From Calliopsis andreniformis (Eukaryota > Arthropoda > Insecta > Hymenoptera > Andrenidae), in contig NW_027480423.1 of assembly GCF_051401765.1 (NCBI RefSeq), positions 2,976,001 to 3,040,000 of the forward strand: a DNA stretch of 64,000 bases. The letters are read 5' to 3'. The notes under the pieces are model-generated. The model had not been told where the DNA came from. It ran no database searches and saw only the letters and a program-made list of their open reading frames with translations. The position numbers and the translations under genes were made by a program. Positions 13,701-28,010 of the stretch are shown here, piece by piece. How positions within the stretch are numbered: position 1 is the first letter of the stretch; every line of letters starts with the position of its first letter.

Positions 13701-16390
13701 CAACCTAGGCTTCACTCTAGGGCGTTGCTCCACCAGATCGAATAGTTAGTGCCTTAGAAGTCAACGCCAGAAGCATAACATACAATATAAATACAACAGT
13801 TTTTCCATCGTATAAAACGAATAATTGCTACCAGTATGGAAGTGATGGTCACTTCTACGTTCCGGGCAACCTCGGTTTCACTCTAGGGCGTTGCTCCACC
13901 AGATCGAATAGTTAGTGCCTTAGAAGTCAACGCCAGAAGCATAAGATACAATATAAATATAACAGTTTTTCCATGGTATAGAACGAACAATAGCAACCAG
14001 TGTGAAAGTTATGGTCATTTCTACGTTCCGGGCAACCTAGGCTTCACTATAGGACGTTGCTCCACCAGATCGAATAGTTAGTGCCTTATAAGTCAACGCC
14101 AGAAGCATAAAATACAATATAAATACAACAGTTTTTCCATGGTATAAAACGGATAATTGCTACCCGTGTAAAAGTTATGGTGAGTTCTACGTTCCGGGCA
14201 ACCAAGGCCTCACTCTAGGTCGTTGTTCTACCAGATCGAATTGTTAGGGGCTAAGAAGTCAACGCCAGAAGCTTAAGATACAATATGAATATAACAGTTT
14301 TTCCATCGTATAGAACGAATAATAGCAACCAGTGTGAAAGTTATTGTCATTTCTACGTTCCGGACAACATAGGCTTCACTCTTGGACGGTGGCCCACCAG
14401 ATCTAACAGCTATGGACTTAGAATTCAACGCCAGATGGATAAAATACAAAATAAATAAAACAGTTTTTCCATCATATACAACGAATAAATGCTACCAGTG
14501 TGAAATGAATGGTCATTTCTTCGTTCCGGGCAACCTAGGCTTCACTCTAGGTCGTTGCTCCACCAGATCGAATAGTTAGGGCCTTAGAAGTCAACGCCCG
14601 CAGCATAAAATACAAAATAAATAGAACAGTTTTTCCATCGTATAAAACGAATAATTGCTACCAGTGTCAAAGTTATAGGTCATTTCTACTTTCCGGGCAA
14701 TCTACGCTTCACCCTAGGGCGTTGTTCCACCAGATGGAATAGTTAGGGCCTAAGAAGTCAACGCCAGAAGCATAAAATACGATATAAATGCAACAGCTTT
14801 TCCATCGTATAAAACGAATAATTGCAACCAGTGTGAAAGTTATGGTCATTTCTACGTTCCGGGCAACCTAGGCTTCACCCAAGGGCGTTGCTCCAACAGA
14901 TTGAATAGTTAGGGCCTTAGAAGTCAATGTCCGAAGCATAAAATGCAATAAATATACAACAGTTTTTCCATCGTATAGCAGGAATAATTTGCAACCAGTC
15001 TGATAGTAGTGGTCATTTCTACGTTCCGGGCAATCTAGGTTTCTCTCCAGGGCGTTGCTTCACCAGATCGAATAGTTACGGCCTAAGAAGTCAACGCCAG
15101 AAGCATAAAATACGATAAAGATGCAACAGTTTTTCCATCGTATAAAACGAATAATTGCAACCAGTGTGAAAGTTATGGTCATTTCTACATTCCGAGCAAC
15201 CTAGGCTTCACTCTAGGGCGTTGCTCCACCAGATCGAATAGTTAGGTCCCTAGAAGTCAACGCCAGAAGCATAAAATACGATATAAATAGAACAGCTTTT
15301 CCATCATATTAAATGAATAATTGCAAACAGTGTGAAAGAAGTGGTCATTTCTACGTCCCGAGCAACCTAGGGTTCACTCTAGGACGGTGCTCCACCATAT
15401 CGAATAGCTACGGCCTTAGAAGCCTACGCCTGAGGCACAAAATACAATAAAAATACAACAGTCTTTTCATGGTATAACAGGAATATTTGCAACAAGCGTG
15501 AAAGTAATGATCATTTCGGCGTTTCGGGCATCCTAGACATAACTTTGAGGCATTACTCCACCAGATCGAATAGTTAGGGCCTTAGAAGTCAACGCCCGAA
15601 GCATAAAATACAAAATAAATAAAACAGTTTTTCCATCGTATAAAACGAATAATTGCTACCAGTGTGAAAGTTATGGTCATTTCTACGTTCCGCGCAGCCT
15701 AGGCTTCAGTCTTGGGCGTTGCTCCACCAGATCGAATAGTTAGGGCCTTAGAAGTCAACGCCCGAAGCATAAAATACAAAATAAATAAAACAGTTTTTCC
15801 ATCGTATAAAACGAATAATTGCTACCAGTGTGAAACGAATGGTCATTTCTACGTTGCAGGCAACCTAGGCTTCACGCTAGGGCGGTGCTCCACCATATCA
15901 AATAGTTAGGGCCTAAGAAGTCAACGCCAGGAGCATAAAATACAACATAAATACAACAGACTTTCCATCGTATATAATGTATATTTGCAAACTGTGTGAA
16001 AGTAATGGTCATTTCTACGCACCGGGCAACCTAAGCTCCACCCTAGGGCGTTGCTCCACCAAATCGAATAGCTAGGGCCTTAGAAGTCAACGCCAGAAGC
16101 ATAAAATACAATAAAGATGCAAAAGTTTTTCCATCGTATAACAGGAATAACTGCAAACAGTATGAAAGTACTGGTCAGTTCTACGTTCCGGGTAACCTAG
16201 GTTTCACTCTAGGGCGTTGCTCCACCAGATCGAATAGCTAGGGAATTAGAATTGAACGCCATAAGAATAAAATACAATATAAGTCCAACAGTTTTTCCAT
16301 CGTATAAAATGAATAATTGCAACCAGTGTGAAAGTTATGGTCATTTCTACATTTCGAGAAACCTAGGCTTCACTCTAGGGCGTTGCTCCA
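10730..16390 (+). repeat. Diverged, mostly monomeric satellite stretch
   Basis: Units here differ more from each other and I saw no long tandem HOR. Bases of about 10,741-11,400 match 19,037-19,864 roughly 8.3-8.5 kb away, and the near copy lacks one unit. A run of similar units ending in ATAGTTAGTGCCTTAGAAG at about 13,560-14,110 looks like local homogenisation of four to five neighbours. From about 11.45 kb the AATAAAGATGCAAC / AATAAAGGTGCAAC subtype appears and then recurs to the end of the window. No gene was found. Confidence 0.8.
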
Positions 16391-19045
16391 CCTCATCGAA
16401 TAGTTAGGGCCTTAGAAGTCAACGCCAGAAGCGTAAAATACAATAAAGATGCAACAGTTTTTCCATCGTATAACAGGAATAACTGCAAACAGTGTGAAAG
16501 TACTGGTCATTTCTACGTTCCGGGTAACCTAGGTTTCACTCTAGGGCTTTGCTCCACCAGATCGAATAGATAGGGACTTAGAATTCAACGCCATAAGAAT
16601 AAAATGCAATATAAATATAACAGCTTTTCCATCGTATAAAACGAATATTAGCAACCAGAGTGAAAGTTATGGTCATTACAACGTTCCGGGCAATCTGGGC
16701 TTCACACTACGGCGTTGCTCCTCCAGATCAATCAGCTAGGGCCTTAGAAGTCAACGCCCGAAGCATAAAAAGCAAAATAAATAGAACAGTTTTTCCATTG
16801 TATAAAACGAATAAATGCTAGCAGTGTAAAAGTTATGGTCATTTCTACGTTCCGGGCAACCTAGGCTTCACCCTAGGGCGTTGTTCCGCCAGATCGAGTA
16901 GTTAGGGCCTAAGAAGTGAACGCCAGAAGCATAAAATACAATATAAATACAACAGTTTATCCATCACATAAAACGAATAATTGCAACCAGTATGAAAGTG
17001 ATGGTCATTTCTACGTACCGGGCAACCTAGGCTTCACTCTAGGGCGTTGCTCCAACAGATCGAATAGTTAGGGTCTTAGAAGTCAACGCCCGAAGCATAA
17101 AATATAAAATAAATAGAACAGTTTTTCCATCGTATAAAACGAATAATTGCTACCAGTGTGAAAGTTATGGTCATTTCTACTATCCGGGCAACCTAGGCTT
17201 CACCCTATGGCGTTGTTCCACCAGGTGGAATGGTTAGTGCCTTAGAAGTCAACGCCCGAAGCATAAAATACAAAATAAATAGAACGGTTTTTCTATTGTA
17301 TAAATCGAATAAATGCTACCAGTGTAAAAGTTATGGTCTTTTCTACGTTCAGGGCAACCTAGGCTTCACACTAGGGCGTTGTTCCACCAGATCGAATAGT
17401 TAGGGCCTAAAAAGTGAACGCCAGAAGCATAAAATACAATATAAATACAACAGTTTCTCCATCGTATAAAACGAATAATTCCAACCAGTATGAAACTTAT
17501 GGTCATTTCTACTTTCCGGGCAACCTAGGCTTCGCTCTATGGCGTTGTTCCACCTCATCGAATAGTTAGGGCCTTAGAAGTCAACGCCAGAAGCGTAAAA
17601 TACAATAAAGATGCAACAGTTTTTCCATCGTATAACAGGAACAACTGCAAACAGTGTGAAAGTACTGGTCATTTCTACGTTCCGGGTAACCTAGGTTTCA
17701 CTCTAGGGCGTTGCTCCACCAGATCGAATAGATAGGGACTTAGAATTCAACGCCATAAGAATAAAATGCAATATAAATATAACAGCTTTTCCATCGTATA
17801 AAACGAATATTAGCAACCAGAGTGAAATTTATGGTCATTTCAACGTTCCGGGCAATCTGGGCTTCACACTAGGGCGTTGGTCCTCCAGATCAATCAGTTA
17901 GGGCCTTAGAAGTCAACGCCCGAAGCATAAAAAGCAAAATAAATAGAACAGTTTTTCCATTGTATAAAACGAATAAATGCTAGCAGTGTAAAAGTTATGG
18001 TCATTTCTACGTTCCGGGCAACCTAGGCTTCACCCTAGGGCGTTGTTCCACCAGATCGAGTAGTTAGGGCCTAAGAAGTGAACGCCAGAAGCATAAAATA
18101 CAATATAAATACAACAGTTTATCCATCACATAAAACGAATAATTGCAACCAGTATGAAAGTGATGGTCATTTCTACGTACCGGGCAACCTAGGCTTCACT
18201 CTAGGGCGTTGCTCCAACAGATCGAATAGTTAGGGTCTTAGAAGTCAACGCCCGAAGCATAAAATATAAAATAAATAGAACAGTTTTTCCATCGTATAAA
18301 ACGAATAATTGCTACCAGTGTGAAAGTTATGGTCATTTCTACTTTCCGGGCAACCTAGGCTTCACCCTATGGCGTTGTTCCACCAGATGGAATAGTTAGG
18401 GCCTAAGAAGTCAACGCCAGAAGCATAAAATACGATATAAATACAACAGCTTTTCCATCGTATAAGACGAATAATTGCAACCAGTTTGAAAGTGATGGTC
18501 ATTTCTACGTTCCAGGCAACCTAGGCATCACTCTAGGGTGTTGTTCCACCAGATCGAATAGTTAGGGCCTAAGAAGTCAACGCCAGAAGCATAATATACA
18601 ATATAAATATAACAGTTTTTCCATCGTATAAAACGAGTAATAGCAACCAGTGTGAAAGTAATGGTCATTTCTACGTTCCGGGCAACCTAGGCTTCACTCG
18701 AGGGCGTTGCTGCACCAGAACGAATGGTTAGTGCCTTAGAAGTCAACGCCCGAAGCATAAAATACAAAATAAATAGAACGGTTTTTCTATTGTATAAAAC
18801 GAATAACTGCATCTAGTGTGAAGGTACTGGTCTTTTCTACGTTCAGGGCAACCTAGGCTTCACACTAGGGCGTTGCTCCACCAGATCGAATAGTTAGGGC
18901 CTAAAAAGTGAACGCCAGAAGCATAAAATACAATATAAATACAACAGTTTTTCCATCGTATAAGACGAATAATTCCAACCAGTATGATACTTATGGTCAT
19001 TTCTACTTTCCGGGCAACCTAGGCTTCGCTCTATGGCGTTCTACC
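16390..19045 (+). repeat. 7-unit HOR with a 9-unit partial copy
   Basis: Bases of about 16,390-17,220 recur at 17,552-18,382 at exactly 1,162 bp (7 units). The shared mark GCGTAAAATA sits at 16,431 and 17,593. Bases of about 17,230-17,550 recur at 18,730-19,040 at 1,494 bp (9 units), sharing GTTCAGGGCAACC at 17,347 and 18,841. Differences between copies are few single bases. Confidence 0.85.
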
Positions 19046-20870
19046 ACCACATCGAATAGCTACGGCCACAGAAGTCAACGCCTGAAGTATAAAATACAAT
19101 AAAAATACAACAGTCTTTCCATCCTATAACAGGAATAATTGCAACCCGTGTGAAAGTGATGGTCATTTCTACGTTCCAGGCAACCTAGGCTTCACTCTAG
19201 GGCGTTATTGCAACAGATCGAATAGTTCGGGCCTAAGAAGTCAACGCCAGAAGCATAAAATACAATACAAATATAAGAGTTTTTCCATTGTATAAAACGG
19301 ATAATAGAAACCATTGTGAAAGTTATGGTCATTTCTACGTTCCGAGCGGCCTAGGCTTCACTCTAGGGCGGTGCTCCACCAGATCAAACAGTTAGGGCCT
19401 TTGAAGTCAACGCCCGAAGCATTAAATACAAAATAAATAGAACGGTTTTTCCATTGTATAAAACGAATAATTGCTACCAGTGTAAAAGTTATGGCCCTTT
19501 CTACGTCTCGGGCAACCTAGGCTTCACCCTAGGTCGTTGTTCCACCAGATCGAACAGTTAGGGCCTAAGAAGTGAACGCCAGAAGCATAAAATACGATAT
19601 AAATACAACATCTTTTCCATCCTATAAAACGAATAATGGCAACCAGTGTGAAAGTTATGGTCATTTCTACGTTCCGGGCAACCTATGCTTCACCCTAGTG
19701 CGTTGCTACACCAGATCGAATAGTTAGGGCCTCAGAAGCCATCGCCTGAAGCATACAATACAATAAAAATGCAACAGGTTTACCATCGTATAACAGGAAT
19801 AATTGCAACCAGTGTGAAAGTGATGGTCATATCTACGTTCCGGGCAACCTAGGCTTCACTCTGGGGCGTTGTTCCACCAGATCGAATAGTTAGGGCCTAA
19901 GAAGTCAACGGCAGAAGCATAAAATCCAATATAAATATAACAGTTTTTCCAACGTATAAAACGAATAATAGCAACCAGTGTGAAAACTATGGCCATTTCC
20001 ACGTTCCGGGCAACCTAGGCTTCACTCTAGGCCGTTGCTCCACCAGATCGAATAGTTAGGGACTTAGATGTCAGCGCCCGAAGCATAAAATGCAAAATAA
20101 ATAGAACAGTTTTTCCATTGAATAAAACGAATAACTGCATCTAGTGTGAAGGTACTGGTCATTTCTACGTTCCGGGCAACCTAGGCTTCACTCTAGGGCG
20201 TTGCTCCACCAGATCGAATAGTTAGGGCCTTAGAAATCAACGCCCGAAGCATAAAATGCAAAATAAATAGAACAGTTTTTCCACTGTATAAAACGAATAA
20301 TTGTTTCCAGTGCGAAAGTTATGGTCATTTCTACGTTCCGGGGCAACCTAGGCTTCACTCTAGGGCGTTGCTCCACCAGATCGAATAGTTAGGGCCTTAG
20401 ATGTCAGCGCCCGAAGCATAAAATGCAAAATAAATAGAACAGTTTTTCCATTGAATAAAACGAATAACTGCATCTAGTGTGAAGGTACTGGTCATTTCTA
20501 CGTTCCGGGCAACCTAGGCTTGACCCTAGGGCGTTGTTCCACCAGATGGAATAGTTAGGGCCTAAGAAGTCAACGCCAGAAGCATAAAATACGATATAAA
20601 AACAACAGCTTTTCCATCGTAGAAAACGAATAATGGCAACCAGTGTGAAAGTTATGGTCATTTCTACGTTCGAGCAGCCTAGGCTTCACTCTAGTGCCTT
20701 GCTCCACCAGATCGAATAGTTAGGGCCTTAGATGTCAACGCGAGATGCATAAAATACAATAAAGGTGCAACAGTTTTTCCACCGTATAACATGAATAACT
20801 GCAACCAGTGTGAAAGTTATGGTCATTTCTACTTCCCGGGCAACCCAAGCTTCGCTCTAGGGCGTTGCTC
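19045..20870 (+). repeat. Mixed units with a 2-unit tandem duplication
   Basis: The first 800 bp pair with 10.74-11.4 kb. Bases of about 20,040-20,200 recur at 20,372-20,532 at 332 bp (2 units), sharing ATTGAATAAAACG and CATCTAGTGTGAAGG. Bases of about 20,540-20,800 resemble 25,340-25,600, sharing the AATAAAGGTGCAAC subtype. No gene was found. Confidence 0.75.
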
Positions 20871-23800
20871 CACCAGATCGAATAGTTACGGCCTTAGAAG
20901 TCAACGCCCGAAGCATAAAATACAATATAGGTACAACAGTTTTTCCATCGTATAAAATAAATAATTGCAGACATCGTGAAAGTAATGGTCATTTCTACGT
21001 TCCGGTCAACCTAGGCGACACTCTAGGGCGTTGCTCCACCACATCTAATAGCTACGGCCTTAGAAGTCAACGCCAGGAGCATAAAATACAATATAAATAC
21101 AACAGCTTTTCCATCGTATAAAATGAATAATTGCAAACAGTGTGAAAGTAATGGTCATTTCTACGTTCCGGGTAACCTAGGCGTCACTCTAGGGCGTTGC
21201 TCCACCATATCTAGTAGCTACGGCCTTAGAAGTCAACGCAAGAAGCACAAAATACAATAAAAATGCAGCAGTTTTTCCATCGTATAGCACGACTAATTGC
21301 AACCAGTGCGAAAGTAATGATCATATCGACATTTCGGGCATCCTAGACTTAACTCTGAGGCGCTGCTCCACCAGGTCGAAGAGTTATGGCCTTAGAAGTC
21401 AACGCCAGAAGCATAAACTACAAAATAAGTACAACAGTCTTTCCATCGTATAAAACGAATAATTGCAACCTGTGTGATGGTTATGGACATATCTACGTTC
21501 CGGGCAACCTAGGCTTCACTCTAGGGCGTTGCTCCACTAGATCGAATAGTTAGGGCCTTAGAAGTCAACGCCACAAGCATAAAATACAATAAAGATGCAA
21601 CAGTTTTTCCGTCATACAACAGGAATAACTGCAAACAGTGTGAAAGTACTGGTCATTTCTACGTTCCGGGTAACCTAGGTTTCACTCTAGGGCGTTGCTC
21701 CACCAGATCGAACAGCTAGGGCCTTAGAAGTCAACGCCAGAAGCATAAAATAGGATATAAATACAACAGCTTTTCCATCGTATAAAACGAATAATTGCAT
21801 ACGGTGTGAAAGTAATGGTCTTTTCTACGTTCCGGGCAACCTATGCGACACTCAAGGGCGTTGCTACACCACATCTAATAGCTACGGCCTTAGAAGTCGA
21901 CGCCAGAAACACAAAATAAAATAAAAATGCAGCTGTTTTTCCATCGTACAGCATGACTAATTGCAACCAGTGCGAAAGTAATGATCATATCGACATTTCG
22001 GGCATCCTAGACTTAACCCTGAGGCGTTGCTCCACCAGATCGAAGAGTCATGGCCTTAGAAGTCAACGCCAGAAGCATAAACTACAAAATAAATACAACA
22101 GTCTTTCCAACGTATAAAACGAATAATTGCAACCTGTGTGATGGTTATGGACATATCTACGTTCCGGGCAACCTAGGCTTCACTGTAGGGCGTTGCTCCA
22201 CCAAATCGAATAGTTAGGGCCTCAGAAGTCAACGCCCGAAGCATAAAATACAATATAAGTACAACAGTTTTTCCATCGTATAAAATGAATGATTGCGAAC
22301 ATTGTGAAAGTAATGGTCATTTCTACGTTCCGGGCAACCTACGCGTCACTCTAGGGCGTTGCTGCTCCACATCTGATAGCTACGGCCTTAGAAGTTAACG
22401 CAAAGCATAAATTACAATATAAATACAACAGCTTTGCCATCGTGTAAAATGAATAATTGCAAACAGTGTGAAGGTAATGGTCGTTTCTACGTTCCGAGCA
22501 ACCTAGGCTTCACTCTAGGGCGTTGCTCCACCAGATCGAATAGTTAGGGCCTTAGAAGTCAACGCCAGAAGCATAAAATACAATAAAGATGCAACAGTTT
22601 TTCCGTCATACAACAGGAATAACTGCAAACAGGGTGAAAGTACTGGTCATTTCTACGTTCCGGGTAACCTAGGTTTCACTCTAGGGCGTTGCTCCACCAG
22701 ATCGAACAGCTAGGGCCTTAGAAGTCAACGCCCGATGCATAAAATACAAAAAAATGGAACAGTTTTTCCATGTGTAAAACGAATAATTGCTACCAGTGTG
22801 AAAGTTATGGTCATTTCTACGTTCTGGGCAACCTATGCGACACTCTAGGGCGTTGCTCCACCACAACTAATAGCTACGGCCCTAAAAGTCGACGCGAGAA
22901 GCATAAAATACGATATAAATACAACAGCTTTTCCATCGTATAAAACGAATAATGGTAACCAGTGTGAAAGTTATGGTCATTTATACGTTCCGGTGAACCT
23001 AGGCTTCACTCTAGGACGTTGCTCCACCAGATCGAATAGTTAGGGCCTATGAAGTCAACGCGGAAGCATAAAATACAATAAAGGTGCAACAGTTTTTCCT
23101 TCGTGTAACAGGAATAGTTGCAACCAGTGTGATTGTTATGGTCATTTCTACTTCCCGGGCAACCTAGGCTTCACTCTAGGGCGTTGCTCCACCAGATCGA
23201 ATAGTTAGGGCCTTAGAAGTCAGCGCCCGAAGCATAAAATGCAAAATAAATAGAACAGTTTTTCCACTGTATAAAACGAATAACTGCAACCAGTGTGAAA
23301 TGACTGATCATTTCTACGTTCCGGGCAACCTAGGCTTCACTGTAGGGCGTTGCTCCACCAGATCGAATAGTTACGGCCTTAGAAGTCAACGCCCGAAGCA
23401 TAAAATACAATATAAGTACAACAGTTTTTCCATCGTATAAAATAAATAATTGCAGACATCGTGAAAGTAATGGTCATTTCTACGTTCCGGTCAACCTAGG
23501 CGTCACTCTAGGGCGTTGCTCCACCACATCTAATAGCTACGGCCTTAGAAGTCAACGCCAGGAGCATAAAATACAATATAAATACAACAGCTTTTCCATC
23601 GTATAAAATGAATAATTGCAAACAGTGTGAAAGTAATGGTCATTTCTACGTTCCGGGTAACCTAGGCGTCACTCTAGGGCGTTGCTCCACCATATCTAGT
23701 AGCTACGGCCTTAGAAGTCAACGCCAGAAGCACGAAATACAATAAAAATGCAGCAGTTTTTCAATCGTATAGCATGACTAATTGCAACCAGTGCGAAAGT

Positions 23801-24570
23801 AATGATCATATCGACATTTCGGGCATCCTAGACTTAACTCTGAGGCGTTGCTCCACCAAATCGAATAGTTAGGGCCTTAGAAGTCAACGCCCGAAGCATA
23901 AAATACAATATAAGTACAACAGTTTTTCCATCGTATAAAATGAATGATTGCGAACATTGTGAAAGTAATGGTCATTTCTACGTTCCGGGCAACCTACGCG
24001 TCACTCTAGGGCGTTGCTGCTCCACATCTGATAGCTACGGCCTTACAAGTTAACGCCGGAAGCATAAAATACAATATAAATACAACAGCTTTGCCATCGT
24101 ATAAAATGAATAATTGCAAACAGTGTGAAAGTACGGGTCATTTCTACGTTCCGGGTAACCTAGGTTTCACTCTAGGGCGTTGCTCCACCAGATCGAACAG
24201 CTAGGGCCTTAGAAGTCAACGCCCGATGCATAAAATACAAAAAAATGGAACAGTTTTTCCATGTGTAAAACGAATAATTGCTACCAGTGTGAAAGTTATG
24301 GTCATTTCTACGTTCTGGGCAACCTATGCGACACTCTAGGGCGTTGCTCCACCACAACTAATAGCTACGGCCCTAAAAGTCGACGCGAGAAGCATAAAAT
24401 ACGATATAAATACAACAGCTTTTCCATCGTATAAAACGAATAATGGTAACCAGTGTGAAAGTTATGGTCATTTATACGTTCCGGTGAACCTAGGCTTCAC
24501 TCTAGGACGTTGCTCCACCAGATCGAATAGTTAGGGCCTATGAAGTCAACGCGGAAGCATAAAATGCAAA
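20870..24570 (+). repeat. Interleaved 4-, 6-, 9-10- and 15-unit HORs
   Basis: Bases 20,870-21,390 recur at about 23,355-23,870 (offset 2,485 bp, 15 units minus 5 bp). About 21,215-21,490 recurs at 21,880-22,155 (664 bp, 4 units). The GTCATACAACAGG unit near 21,610 recurs near 22,604 (994 bp, 6 units minus 2). About 22,230-23,070 recurs at 23,885-24,560, with the offset falling from 1,655 to 1,491 bp, so the later copy lacks one unit. Several private small deletions (near 22,400, 22,770, 23,060) are copied along and account for most of the register drift in this stretch. Confidence 0.8.
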
Positions 24571-27500
24571 ATAAATAGAACAGTTTTTCATTGTATAAAA
24601 CGAATAACTGCAACCAGTGTGAAAGTACTGGTCATTTCTACGATCCGGGCAACCTAGGCTTCACTCTAGGACGTTGCTCCACCAGATCGAATAGTTAGGG
24701 CCTTAGAAGTCAACGCCAGAAGCATAAAGTACAATAAAGATGCAACAGTTTTCCATCGTACAACAGGAATAACTGCAAACAGTGTGCAAGTACTGGTCAT
24801 TTCTACGTTCCGGGTAACCTAGGCTTCACTCTATTGTGTTGCTCCACCAGATCGAATAGCTAGGGACTTAGGATTCAACGCCAGAAGGATAGAATACAAT
24901 ATAGGTACAACAGTTTTTCCATCGTATAAAATGAATAAGTGCAGACATTGTGAAAGTAATGGACATTTCTACGTTCCATTCAACCTAGGCGTCACTCTAG
25001 GTCGTTGCTACACCACATCTAATAGCTACGGCCTTAGAAGTCAACGCCAGGAGCATAAAATACAATATAAATACAACAGCTTTTCCACCGTATAAAATGA
25101 ACAATTGCAAACAGTGTTAAAGTAATGGTCATTTCTACGTTCCGGGTAACCTAGGCGTCACTCTAGGGCGTTGCTCCAACATATCTAATAGCTACGGCCT
25201 TAGAAGTCAACGCCAGGAGCATAAAATACAATATAAATACAACAGCTTTTCCATCGTATAAAATGAATAATTGCAAACAGTGTTAAAGTTATGGTCATTT
25301 CTACGTTCCGGGCAACCTAGGCTTCACCCTAGGGCGTTGTACCACCAGATGGAATAGTTAGGGCCTACGAAGTCAACGCCAGAAGCATAAAATACGATAC
25401 AAATACAACAGCTTGATCCATCGTAGAAAACGTATAATGGCAACCAGTGTGAAAGTTATGGTCATTTCTACGTTCCGAGCAACCTAGGCTTCACTCTAGG
25501 GCCTTGCTCCACCAGATCGAATAGTTAGGTCCTTAGATGTCAACGCCAGATGCATAAAATACAATAAAGGTGCAACAGTTTTTCCATCGTATAACAGGAA
25601 TAACTGCAACCAGTGTGAAAGTACTGGTCATTTCTACGTTCCGGGTAACCTAGGTTTCACTCTAGGGCGTTGCTCCACCAGATAGAATAGCTAGGGACTT
25701 ATAATTCAACGCCAGAAGAATAAAATACAATACAAGTACAACAGTTTTTCCATCGTATAAAATGTATATTTGCAAAAATTGTGAAAGTAATGGTCATTTC
25801 TACGTTCCGGGCAACCTATGCGACACTCAAGGGCGTTGCTCCAACACATCTAATAGCTACGGCCTTAAAAGTCAACGCCAGGAGCATAAAAGACGATATA
25901 AATACAACAGCTTTTCCATCGTATAAAACGAATAATGGTAACCAGTGTGAAAGTTATGGTCATTTCTATGTTCCTGTCAACCTAGGCTTCACTCTAGGAC
26001 GTTGCTCCACCAGATCGAATAGTTAGGGCCTATGAAGTCAACGCCAGAAGCATAAAATACAATAAAGGTGCAACAGTTTTTCCATCGTATAACAGGAATA
26101 ATTGCAACCGGTGTGAAGGTAATGGTATGTTCTACGTTCCGGTCAACCTAGGCGTCACTCTAGGACGTTGCTCCACCACATCTAATAGCTACGGCCTTAG
26201 AAGTCAACGCCAGGAGCATAAAATACAATATAAATACAACAGCTTTTCCATCGTATAAAATGAATAATTGCAAACAGTGTGAAAGTAATGGTCATTTCTA
26301 CGTTCCGGGTAACCTAGGCGTCACTCTAGGGCGTTGCTGCACCATATCTAGTAGCTACGGCCTTAGAAATCAACGCCAGAAGCACAAAATACAATAAAAA
26401 TGCAGCAGTTTTTCCATCGTATAAAACAAATAATTTCAACCAGTGTGAAAGTTATGGTCATTTCTACGTTCCGGGCAACCTAGGCTTCACCCTAGGCCGT
26501 TGTTCCACCAGATCGAATAGTTAGGTCCTAAGAAGTGAACGACAGAAGCATAGAATGCAATAAAAATACAACAGTTTTTCCATCGTATAGCAGGAATAAT
26601 TTGCAACCAGTGTGATAGTAGTGGTCATTTCTACGTTCCGGGCAACCCAGGTTTCACTCCAGGGCGTTGCTCCACCAGATCGAATAGTTACGGCCTAAGA
26701 AGTCAACGCCAGAAGTATAAAATACGATGAAGATGCAACAGTTTTTCCATCGTATAAAACGAATAATTGCAATCAGTGTGAAAGTTATGGTCATTTCTAC
26801 ATTCCGAGCAACCTAGGCTTCACTCTAGGGCGTTGCTCGACCAGATCGAACAGTTAGGTCCTTAGAAGTCAACACCAGAAGCATAAAATACGATATAAAT
26901 ACAACAGCTTTTCCATCGTATAAAAGGAATAATTGCAAACAGTATGAAAGTAATGGTCATTTCTACGTTCGGGCAACCTAGGCTTCACCCTACGGCGTTG
27001 TTCCACCACATCGAATAGATAGGGCCTAAGAAGTCAACACCAGAAGAATAAAATACAAAATAAATACAACAGCCTTTACACCGTATAAAACGAATAATTG
27101 CAACCTGTGTGAAGGTTATGGTCATATCTACGTTCCGGGCAATCCAGGCTTCACTGTCGGGCGTTGCTCCACCTGATCGAAATGTTAGGGCCTAAGAAGT
27201 CAACGCCTGAAGCATAAAATACGATATAAATACAACAGCATTTCCATCGTATTAGATGAATAATTGCAAACAGTGTGAAAGTAGTGGTCATTTCTACGTT
27301 CCGGGCAACCTAGGCTTCACTCTAGAGCGGTGCTCCACCAGGTCAAATAGTTAGGGCCTAAGAAGTCAACGCCAGAAGCATAAATTGCAATATAAGTACA
27401 ACAGCTTTTCCATCGTATAAAATGAAGAATTGCAAACAGTGTGAAAGTAATGGTCATTTCTACGTTCCGGGCAACCTAGGCTTCAGTCTAGGGTGTTGCT

Positions 27501-28010
27501 CCACCAGATGGAATAGATAGGGACTTAGAATTCATTGCCAGAAGCTTAAAATGCAATATAAATATAACAGCTTTTCCATCGTATAAAACGAATAATTGCT
27601 ACCAGTGAGAAAGTTATGGTCATTTCTACTTTCCAGGCAACCTAGGCGTCACCCTACGGCGTTGTTCCACCAGATGGAATAGTTAGGTCCTAAGAAGTCA
27701 ACGCCAGAAGCATAAAATACGATATAAATACAACAGCTTTTCCATCGTATAAAACAAATAATTGCAACCAGTGTGAAAGTTATGGTCATTTCTTCGTTCC
27801 GGGCAACCTAGGCTTCACCCTAGGCCGTTGTTCCACCAGATCGAATAGTTAGGTCCTAAGAAGTGAACGCCAGAAGCATAAAATGCAATAAAAATACAAC
27901 AGCTTTTCCATCGTATAAAAGGAATAATTGCAAACAGTGCGAAAGTAATGGTCATTTCTACGTTCGGGCAACCTAGGCTTCAGTCTAGGGTGTTGCTCCA
28001 CCAGATGGAA
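24570..28010 (+). repeat. Diverged satellite with single-unit duplication
   Basis: Mostly monomeric. Neighbouring units at about 25,045-25,210 and 25,211-25,376 share GGAGCATAAAATACAATA exactly one unit apart. The CAGCCTTTACACCG unit first seen near 27,071 reappears in many later blocks (32.85, 37.0, 40.8, 42.0, 48.0, 50.2, 56.6 and 57.5 kb). About 26,430-26,870 resembles 31,020-31,420. No gene was found. Confidence 0.75.
27080..27094 (-). other. CENP-B-box-like sequence variant
   Basis: On the minus strand this reads TTCGTTTTATACGGT. The core of the mammalian CENP-B box is TTCG, four bases, A, two bases, CGGG; this variant matches 8 of the 9 fixed positions. The common unit form (ATCG instead of ACCG on the plus strand) matches 7 of 9. 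A 7/9 match is expected by chance in roughly every second 166-bp sequence when both strands are scanned, so this is weak evidence. Similar 8/9 variants occur near 4,686, 6,180, 31,361, 32,858, 37,010, 41,495, 42,030, 48,007, 50,165, 56,638 and 57,460. Confidence 0.25.
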
